Source: Chloroflexota bacterium (GTDB lineage: Bacteria > Chloroflexota > Anaerolineae > Ardenticatenales > Ardenticatenaceae). Taken from it: DNA of 6,952 bases. The translations under genes and the position numbers were made by a program. Numbering within the stretch: position 1 is the stretch's first letter; the number at the start of each line of letters is the position of its first letter. Shown one piece after another: positions 1-3,997 of the stretch. The notes under the pieces were generated by a model, which saw nothing but the letters and a program-made list of their open reading frames with translations, was not told the origin of the DNA and ran no database searches. Location of the stretch: NCBI GenBank assembly GCA_003520455.1, contig DOUV01000552.1, positions 1-6,952 of the forward strand, read 5' to 3'.

Positions 1-268
1 ACAACTGAATCGTGCCCGAAGCTTGAGCAGCAGTTTCCTCAGTCGCCGCTGGTGCTTCGGCCGTGGGCGAGGCGCTCTCGGCCGTCGTCGCAGTGGGTTG
101 GGGCGCCGCGGTCGGTTCGGGTGCCTGCGTTGCCGGCGGCGGCGGTGCAGATGTCGGCTCAGCGGCGGGAGTTGGCTGGGCCGCGCCGGCACAGGCTGCC
201 AGCAAGACGAGCAGTAGGATCAGCAGTGCGTACCGGACCCACTGCCAGGAAGAACGGGAGTGTCTCAT
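1..268 (-). CDS. Lipoprotein N-terminus, probable ABC-transporter solute-binding protein (partial, runs off the left edge)
   Basis: Only the first 89 codons are present. The start is ATG at 268-266, backed by a strong ribosome site AAGGAGGT ending 4 bases upstream. Residues 1-26 form a lipoprotein signal peptide: basic residues at 2, 5 and 12, a Leu-rich core at 15-23, and the lipobox L23-A24-A25-C26, so Cys26 should be lipidated and the protein anchored outside the membrane. Residues 27 to about 83 are a low-complexity Pro/Ala/Thr/Glu linker. From about residue 84 the sequence SGTIQL looks like the first beta strand of a family 1 (sugar-type) solute-binding protein. The gene is last in the visible operon, after a phosphatase and an isomerase, which suits a substrate-capture role. 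The lipoprotein call is firm. The solute-binding call rests on the short fold start and the context, because the diagnostic body of the protein is outside the window. Confidence 0.8.
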   Translation of the reverse strand, partial: MRHSRSSWQWVRYALLILLLVLLAACAGAAQPTPAAEPTSAPPPPATQAPEPTAAPQPTATTAESASPTAEAPAATEETAAQASGTIQL

Positions 269-272
269 CTCT

Positions 273-280
273 ACCTCCTT
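273..280 (-). promoter_or_regulatory. Strong Shine-Dalgarno of the lipoprotein gene
   Basis: On the minus strand the sequence is AAGGAGGT, a near-perfect match to the 16S 3' end, with a 4-base gap to the ATG at 268. It fixes the start of a gene whose body is mostly outside the window. It is stronger than the sites of the upstream enzymes, as expected for a highly expressed binding protein. Confidence 0.85.
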
Positions 281-359
281 GAATGATAAAGAACGAGGGG
301 AATCCAACGTGGGGCTCGCGGCCCACCCGCACCGCCCGGATGGCGGACGAGTGCCATCG

Positions 360-389
360 CTAACGCGGAGATGAGTTTGATACGCTCAT
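360..389 (-). CDS. Possible 9-codon leader ORF (MSVSNSSPR) with an excellent ribosome site
   Basis: ATG at 389-387 is preceded by AGGAGGT (402-396) at an ideal 6-base spacing, and the frame closes at TAG 362-360 after nine codons. It lies 31 bases after the isomerase stop and 91 bases before the lipoprotein start. The start codon sits inside one arm (385-391) of a hairpin whose other arm (369-375) lies within the same ORF, so translation and folding would interfere with each other. It could be a leader peptide, the surviving start of a decayed gene, or a chance Shine-Dalgarno. The peptide composition gives no functional clue such as a run of one amino acid. Confidence 0.3.
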   Translation of the reverse strand: MSVSNSSPR

Positions 390-420
390 CTATACACCTC
401 CTGGCGCCTAGAAAAACGAT

Positions 421-1212
421 TCACGCAGGAATATGCGAAACGAGTTGATCCCAAACCTGTTTATTGCGAGCGGCGAGCGCGGCCGTGCGCTGATGTTCGA
501 TTCCTTCGACCGCAACGAACCCCTCATACCGTGGAGCGAGAGAGGCGAGAAAGGCAGCCAGGTCGCGCTCGCCTGCTCCGAGCGGAAGGTGATAGCGCTG
601 CGGGCCGGCATCGCTGAGATGGATGTGGCCGATCGGTGGCATTCGCTCGAAGTAGTCGAGCGGCTCTTCCTCCCACGGCACGTGAGCGAAGTCAAAGGCC
701 ACCACAAGGTTCGGGTGGTTGACGTCCGCCAGGAGCCTGTGCACGTCCGCCGGACTCACGACCAATTCGGCCGGCAGACGCTCCATATGTTCTACGGCAA
801 GGCGAGGCCCTCGACCGGCCGCTCGCTGCGCGAGATGCCGCACGCCACAAACCAGTGACGGCCAATAGTCGACTGCCGGCCCGTGGGGCACGGTGATTCG
901 CCCGGGATGCATCACGACGATGGAGGCTCCAAGCACCGCGGCCAGCTCAATGCTTTGCTCCAAGAGCGCCAGCGAGGCATTGCGGATCGGCTCAAGCGGG
1001 GAGCAGAAGTTTAAATCCCAGCTCAGGGCGTGGAGTGAAAGCACCAGACCAAGATCCACCGCTTGCCGCCGCAAGGCAGCCGGGTCCGCGTCGTCGCGAA
1101 GAAGGTGGTAGGCCCACAGTTCTACGCCGTCGTAGCCCAGCTCGGTCGCGATCGCCAGCGCTTCAACGGGAGTGTACGCCCACAGCTGAGGGGAAGAGAG
1201 CAGAAATTTCAT
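421..1212 (-). CDS. Sugar phosphate isomerase/epimerase-like TIM-barrel protein (xylose isomerase-like / AP endonuclease 2 superfamily)
   Basis: A 263-residue soluble protein, a usual length for single-domain sugar isomerases/epimerases of this superfamily. The barrel pattern is clear: GYDGVELW at 27-33 (Glu31), the VVMHPG strand end with His102, LAVEHM with Glu141, VAFDFAH with Asp174 and His177, and HIHLSD with His196, His198 and Asp201. The loop GPQRYHLPLGAGERD follows, and VAVEGIE with Glu236 is last. Glu141, Asp174, His198 and Glu236 are the expected metal ligands of the family. I chose the ATG at 1212, not one 31 codons upstream, because it starts directly at the first beta strand (MKFLLSSPQLW) and follows the stop of the PHP gene after a single base (TGA-C-ATG), which implies translational coupling. 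Members act on many substrates (xylose, tagatose, hydroxypyruvate, inosose), so the reaction is not assignable. The pairing with a SorC regulator and a binding protein suggests sugar or polyol catabolism. Confidence 0.85.
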   Translation of the reverse strand: MKFLLSSPQLWAYTPVEALAIATELGYDGVELWAYHLLRDDADPAALRRQAVDLGLVLSLHALSWDLNFCSPLEPIRNASLALLEQSIELAAVLGASIVVMHPGRITVPHGPAVDYWPSLVCGVRHLAQRAAGRGPRLAVEHMERLPAELVVSPADVHRLLADVNHPNLVVAFDFAHVPWEEEPLDYFERMPPIGHIHLSDAGPQRYHLPLGAGERDLAAFLASLAPRYEGFVAVEGIEHQRTAALAARNKQVWDQLVSHIPA

Positions 1213-1213
1213 G

Positions 1214-2077
1214 TCATCCCGTGCTCCGCGGGCCTCGAAGCAGACGTGGTCGTTGCCGCTCGACGGCGGCGCGCAGGCGGCGCTCGAATGCGGGCCAGAG
1301 GTCATCAGGAACGGGGACCCCGATCGGGCGCGACTTCTTTCGGCCGGGGCCGTGCGCGTCGCTCCCGGCCGTCACGGCCAGATCATACCTCTGTGCGACG
1401 GCAAGGTACCGGGCCGTCTCTTCCGGAGAATGAAACGCGTAGTATGCTTCCAGACCATCTATTCCCGCCCGGATCACGATCTCGACGATATCGTCGTTGC
1501 CAATCAAACCCGGATGTCCCAGCACCGCCAGCCCCCCGGCTGCCTGCACGTACGCGATCGCGGTTTGGGGGTCCAACTCGTCGCGCTCCGCATAGGCCGG
1601 CGCCCCGAACCCGATGTAGCGCTCGTAGGCTTCTCGTTGAGAAGCGACGTACCCTCGCTCGATCATCGCCTGGGCGATATGGGGACGGGCAACAATCCCG
1701 TGCGCCAGCTCTCGGACACGCGCATAGCTGATGGGCAGCCCGAGTTCCGTCAAACGGGCCACGATCGCTTTCGCCCGGCGGATGCGATCGTTCTGGCGCC
1801 CGATCAAGAAGGCCTGGAACCAATCCGGCGGCTCCTCCCAGAAGTAACCCAGAATATCCACTTCGGCGCCACTGGCGTCGGTGTTCAGCTCGACGGCCCG
1901 CAGCAGGGTGATGCCCACCGCCGCAGCCGCTGGCGCCGCCTCGGTCGCCCCGTCCAGGGTGTCGTGATCGGTGAGCGCCACGATCTGGACGCTCGCATTC
2001 GCTGCCTGGTTCACCACCTCCCCAGGCGAGAGCGTGCCATCAGAGGCGGTGGAATGGACGTGTAAGTCGATAATCAC
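1214..2077 (-). CDS. PHP-domain metal-dependent phosphatase (3',5'-nucleoside bisphosphate / AMP phosphatase-like)
   Basis: A 287-residue protein covering the whole PHP phosphoesterase fold. The metal-binding motifs are all visible: His6-x-His8 and Asp13 at the N-terminus, TDHDT with Asp37-His38-Asp39, Glu63, ARPH with His133, GHPG with His188, a His at 216, and GSDAHG with Asp240 and His242. The insert between Glu63 and His188, with the ARPHIAQAM and PAYAERDELDPQTAIAYVQAAGG regions, resembles the YciV/CV_1693 branch, which hydrolyses 3',5'-nucleoside bisphosphates or 5' ends of short RNAs. Phosphosugar or histidinol-phosphate hydrolysis is also known in the superfamily. The start is GTG at 2077-2075, giving a GTGA overlap with the regulator stop and placing a GAGAGA purine stretch upstream. 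The expected first strand, IIDLHVHS, begins at once. Its place between a SorC regulator and an isomerase suggests it removes phosphate from a sugar-related intermediate in this operon, not only general nucleotide recycling; that is inference. Confidence 0.85.
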   Translation of the reverse strand: MIIDLHVHSTASDGTLSPGEVVNQAANASVQIVALTDHDTLDGATEAAPAAAAVGITLLRAVELNTDASGAEVDILGYFWEEPPDWFQAFLIGRQNDRIRRAKAIVARLTELGLPISYARVRELAHGIVARPHIAQAMIERGYVASQREAYERYIGFGAPAYAERDELDPQTAIAYVQAAGGLAVLGHPGLIGNDDIVEIVIRAGIDGLEAYYAFHSPEETARYLAVAQRYDLAVTAGSDAHGPGRKKSRPIGVPVPDDLWPAFERRLRAAVERQRPRLLRGPRSTG

Positions 2078-3087
2078 GCGGTTCTCTCTCGATCCGGCTC
2101 TGGCGAGCGCGGGCCGGTTTGACCGGCCTCTGCATCGAGCCGCAAGAGCTCTCGTACGGTCACGTCGTCGGTCACCAGGGTGTCAACCAGCTCACCGCGG
2201 AGCGCGCCGAGAATCGCCGGGGCCTTCAAGGGACCGCCGGCGACACCGATCACCTCTGGTATCGCCCTCAGGTCGTCAGGCGAGATCCCGACGATGCGGC
2301 GATTGATGTCAATATCGAGAATCTGTCCGCGGATATCGAAGTGGCGAGCGCAGATATCGCCGACCGCACCTTCGGATTCGATGGCCTGGAGTCCGGCTTC
2401 CGTGAGGTAACCGGCGCGAATCAGACTGGACACGGAGGGAGATGTCGAGCCGATCCCGACGAGCGCGAGATCAGACTGGCGGGCAAGCTCCAGAGTCTCG
2501 GCCACCGTCCGCTCGGCCAACAGCGATCTGCAGGCCGCCGCCGTGGCGACGACAAGCGGGGCATGCAGGTAATGATACTCGGCCCCCAGCGTCGTCGCGA
2601 CGTACCGGGCGAGTTCTGGACCGTCGATCAGGCGATTGCCACGGCCAATCGCGCCGATGAATTGCACGACCCGCGCCCCTGGGAGAGTCCGCCGGCGGAG
2701 AAGCGTCACGGTCTCGTATACAGATGTTCCCCAAGAGAGGCCGAAGATCAGGTCCGGACGCAGCCGGTGTTCGAGGTGAGCCACAGCCAGGCGGGCAATC
2801 CGCTGCAGCCGTTGCTCGAGTGGGATGTGAGAGCTACGAAGGACGTAGGCAGCGGAGAGTCGAAAGCGCTCCTGGAGACGGGCTTCCAGCCCATTATCCC
2901 GATGGGCAGGATAATTGATCCGGATCTCAACCACCCCACGGTCCGTGGCCTCGGTGAGCATCCGCGAGACACTCGAGCGGGAGACACCGATCTGCCTGGC
3001 GATCTCGGCTTGAGTCAACGAACATTTGTAATAGAGATGGGCCACGTGGGCCAGGAACTCAAGGTGGTCGTCTGTATCCGCGAGCAT
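2074..3087 (-). CDS. SorC/DeoR-family sugar-binding transcriptional regulator
   Basis: A 337-residue protein, close to the usual 310-340 of SorC regulators. Residues about 23-44 are a helix-turn-helix (SLTQAEIARQIGVSRSSVSR), followed by the GVVEIRI wing strand. From about residue 65 the phosphosugar-binding domain shows family landmarks: the GLSWGTSV loop, VGIGS, SSLIRAGYL, EGAVGDICARHFD, RIVGISPDDLRAIPEVIGVAGG, KAPAILGALRGELVDTLVTDD, and a short charged tail. Such proteins bind DNA as oligomers and respond to a phosphorylated sugar. I use ATG 3087, with AAGGA six bases upstream. A start 18 codons earlier at 3141 would lie at or before the predicted transcription start and inside the operator. 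The regulator is the first gene of the operon and overlaps the PHP gene by four bases. Two palindromes just upstream suggest autoregulation. Confidence 0.92.
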   Translation of the reverse strand: MLADTDDHLEFLAHVAHLYYKCSLTQAEIARQIGVSRSSVSRMLTEATDRGVVEIRINYPAHRDNGLEARLQERFRLSAAYVLRSSHIPLEQRLQRIARLAVAHLEHRLRPDLIFGLSWGTSVYETVTLLRRRTLPGARVVQFIGAIGRGNRLIDGPELARYVATTLGAEYHYLHAPLVVATAAACRSLLAERTVAETLELARQSDLALVGIGSTSPSVSSLIRAGYLTEAGLQAIESEGAVGDICARHFDIRGQILDIDINRRIVGISPDDLRAIPEVIGVAGGPLKAPAILGALRGELVDTLVTDDVTVRELLRLDAEAGQTGPRSPEPDRERTA

Positions 3088-3093
3088 GGGCGG

Positions 3094-3098
3094 TCCTT
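3094..3098 (-). promoter_or_regulatory. Ribosome binding site deciding the regulator start
   Basis: AAGGA on the minus strand, six bases before the ATG at 3087. The alternative in-frame ATG at 3141 has no comparable site and overlaps the promoter/operator block, so this site settles the shorter start. Confidence 0.7.
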
Positions 3099-3107
3099 CA
3101 TACCGCT

Positions 3108-3140
3108 TGCACAAATGTGCAGGCGTTGCACAGATGCACA
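3108..3140 (-). promoter_or_regulatory. Probable operator pair for the SorC regulator
   Basis: Two related 14-bp sites lie in tandem. Site 1 (3108-3121, plus-strand reading TGCACAAATGTGCA) has perfect 6-bp inverted arms around AA. Site 2 (3127-3140, TGCACAGATGCACA) is a less perfect copy. Their centres are 19 bp apart, roughly two helical turns, which would put two regulator dimers on nearly the same DNA face. The pair begins about at the predicted transcription start and runs downstream to within 21 bases of the regulator ATG, a position that would block transcription. SorC-family proteins commonly bind such repeated palindromes and control their own operons. Binding by this protein is inferred, not shown. 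Confidence 0.65.
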
Positions 3141-3144
3141 AATC

Positions 3145-3174
3145 ATTCTAGCAAGAACGGTTTTGGGTTGTCAA
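3145..3174 (-). promoter_or_regulatory. Sigma70-type promoter of the sugar operon
   Basis: On the minus strand a perfect -35 TTGACA (3174-3169) is followed after 18 bases by a -10 TAGAAT (3150-3145), five of six bases matching TATAAT. Transcription would start near 3138, giving a leader of about 50 bases that contains the operator pair and the AAGGA site ahead of the regulator ATG. This is the only strong promoter I see for the four minus-strand genes. Confidence 0.75.
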
Positions 3175-3515
3175 ACGGGCGCCACTTTTGGGGCGGAGGG
3201 GGATAGATAAACGGGCGGATCTGGAGCAACGAGAGATCGCCCACATCTCAGTTGTTCGACTCTGTCCGACGGCGGCCACACCATGTGCGATCTCCAGTTG
3301 TACTTCAGCCTCAACGCGGAACACCTGCCGGACTGATTCCACCTGGCCACGCGCATCACCGTTTTGCCGAACCTTGCCAGGGGATTGGCGTCTCTGGGGG
3401 TGAAGGCCCTCAAGCTCAGCCCGCCCGGCCCCGATTTGCCTGGTCTCCAATTCTATGACCACCGACAGGGTTGACGAAGAACAGACTGCCGTTTACTATG
3501 GGACGGGGAGCCTTC
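3175..3515. other. Divergent intergenic region without a convincing gene
   Basis: This stretch separates the minus-strand sugar operon from the plus-strand BREX-like genes. Open frames of 60-105 codons exist on both strands, but none has a good ribosome site, a recognisable domain or a sensible N-terminus, so I call none. An 8-bp perfect inverted repeat pairs GAGATCGC at 3233-3240 with GCGATCTC at 3287-3294, extended by ACA/TGT after a two-base bulge, around a loop of about 40 bases. Such a long loop makes a functional hairpin doubtful. The right end holds the promoter proposed for the plus-strand operon. I see no tRNA, insertion sequence ends or CRISPR repeats. Confidence 0.6.
3471..3499 (+). 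promoter_or_regulatory. Candidate promoter of the BREX-like operon
   Basis: TTGACG (3471-3476, five of six to the -35 consensus) is followed after exactly 17 bases by TACTAT (3494-3499, four of six to the -10 consensus). Transcription would begin near 3506, just at the GGGGAG ribosome site (3505-3510) and about ten bases before the GTG at 3516. That predicts an unusually short leader and would exclude the upstream in-frame TTG (3471) and ATG (3498) as starts. The -10 match is moderate. Confidence 0.45.
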
Positions 3516-3980
3516 GTGAGCGAGAACAGCCTGCACAGCGCAATTCATGCCCTTCAGTCCACATCGGCCTATCACCAATGTCTTCTCCTGGTCCATCCCT
3601 CCATCCGACGACTGGAGCAGGCGACCGACGAGGTGCACACAAGGTACGGATGGCTGCGCCTCTGCATCGGGCTTGAGCTAAGCACCGCTTTGCTCACTGT
3701 TCCACCGCCGCAGCGGCCGTGGGTGGCACGACAATGGTTTGAAACCCGCATGCGCGAGTTAGCGCCTGGCCCGCTACTCTGCAGTGAGATTGACCTTCTT
3801 TTTGAGCCAACACTCGATCTCGATCCGCTCTGGCTCCTGCGCCACTGCAGCCGGACGACCGCCCTGGTCGTCGTATGGGCGGGGAGCTATCAGGATGGGG
3901 TCCTCGCCTACGCAGTGCCCGGCCATGCTCATTACCGCATCTGGCGGCAGCCGAGTGTCACTGTCACCGTTCTCGAATGA
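3516..3980 (+). CDS. brxF: BrxF-like BREX protein with a degenerate P-loop
   Basis: With a GTG start at 3516 the product has 154 residues, close to the roughly 150 usual for BrxF of type 3 BREX loci. The start is chosen for GGGGAG five bases upstream and because the protein then begins with the short amphipathic helix expected before the first core strand. Upstream in-frame TTG 3471 and ATG 3498 lack a usable ribosome site. I recognise the family from the strand CLLLV (22-26), GLELSTALLTVPPPQRP (52-68), LLCSEIDLLFEPTLDLDPLWLL (87-108, the Walker B-like segment), a VVVWAG strand (118-123), and the closing LAYAVPGHAHYRIW (130-143). Where BrxF usually has a GxxGxGKT loop, this protein reads HPSIRRLE (27-34), with no Gly, Lys or Thr, so ATP binding is unlikely. 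The next gene, a BrxC-like ATPase, follows at once, the usual brxF-brxC order. The family call is from memory of the pattern and should be confirmed by profile search. Confidence 0.7.
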   Translation: MSENSLHSAIHALQSTSAYHQCLLLVHPSIRRLEQATDEVHTRYGWLRLCIGLELSTALLTVPPPQRPWVARQWFETRMRELAPGPLLCSEIDLLFEPTLDLDPLWLLRHCSRTTALVVVWAGSYQDGVLAYAVPGHAHYRIWRQPSVTVTVLE

Positions 3981-3988
3981 CTGACTAT

Positions 3989-3993
3989 GAGGT
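3989..3993 (+). promoter_or_regulatory. Ribosome binding site for the BrxC-like gene
   Basis: GAGGT lies four bases before the ATG at 3998. It favours that start over the in-frame ATG at 3977, which overlaps the brxF stop as ATGA but has no Shine-Dalgarno and could only be reached by translational coupling. Confidence 0.5.
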
Positions 3994-3997
3994 TGCT

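Larger units (their letters stand above)
269..420 (-). other. Structured intercistronic region between isomerase and lipoprotein genes
   Basis: This 152-base gap breaks an otherwise tightly packed operon. Read on the minus strand it holds, in order, a strong Shine-Dalgarno (402-396), a 9-codon mini-ORF, and three potential hairpins. The first hairpin has 7-bp arms at 385-391 and 369-375 with a 9-base loop. The second has arms 342-346 and 332-336 with a 5-base loop, extendable by GCA/TGC flanks. The third has arms 322-326 and 309-313. None is followed by a U-tract, so none reads as a classic terminator. I found no convincing -35/-10 pair for a separate lipoprotein promoter. Stable hairpins ahead of a binding-protein gene could protect its part of the mRNA or mark a processing point; that is inference. 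Confidence 0.5.

Noticed and set aside
27..190. The Pro/Ala/Thr-rich stretch as a DNA tandem repeat.
   Set aside because: No exact repeat unit recurs; it is explained as a low-complexity protein linker after the lipobox.
269..330. A separate promoter for the lipoprotein gene (TTGGAT followed by TATCAT-like bases).
   Set aside because: The spacing between the elements is only about 13 bases and the matches are poor.
1213..1305. N-terminal extension of the isomerase by 31 codons.
   Set aside because: It lies inside the end of the PHP gene in another frame, is low in family similarity, and the ATG at 1212 starts directly at the first barrel strand.
1211..2065. A 284-codon plus-strand open frame opposite the PHP gene.
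   Set aside because: It is a shadow of a high-GC coding region; the minus-strand PHP protein has complete catalytic motifs and this frame has no recognisable domain.
3088..3141. N-terminal extension of the SorC regulator by 18 codons (start at 3141).
   Set aside because: It would begin at or before the predicted transcription start, covers both operator palindromes, has a Cys-rich unlikely N-terminus, and lacks the ribosome site that the ATG at 3087 has.
2119..3210. A 363-codon plus-strand open frame opposite the regulator gene.
   Set aside because: It runs through the operator and promoter, has no domain, and the SorC protein on the other strand is unmistakable.
3148..3462. A 104-codon minus-strand open frame in the divergent intergenic region.
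   Set aside because: It lacks a ribosome site and recognisable motifs, and its 3' end runs into the -35/-10 region of the sugar operon.
3977..3997. ATG at 3977 as the BrxC-like start (ATGA overlap with brxF).
   Set aside because: It remains possible through coupling, but it has no Shine-Dalgarno while the ATG at 3998 has GAGGT; kept only as an alternative.
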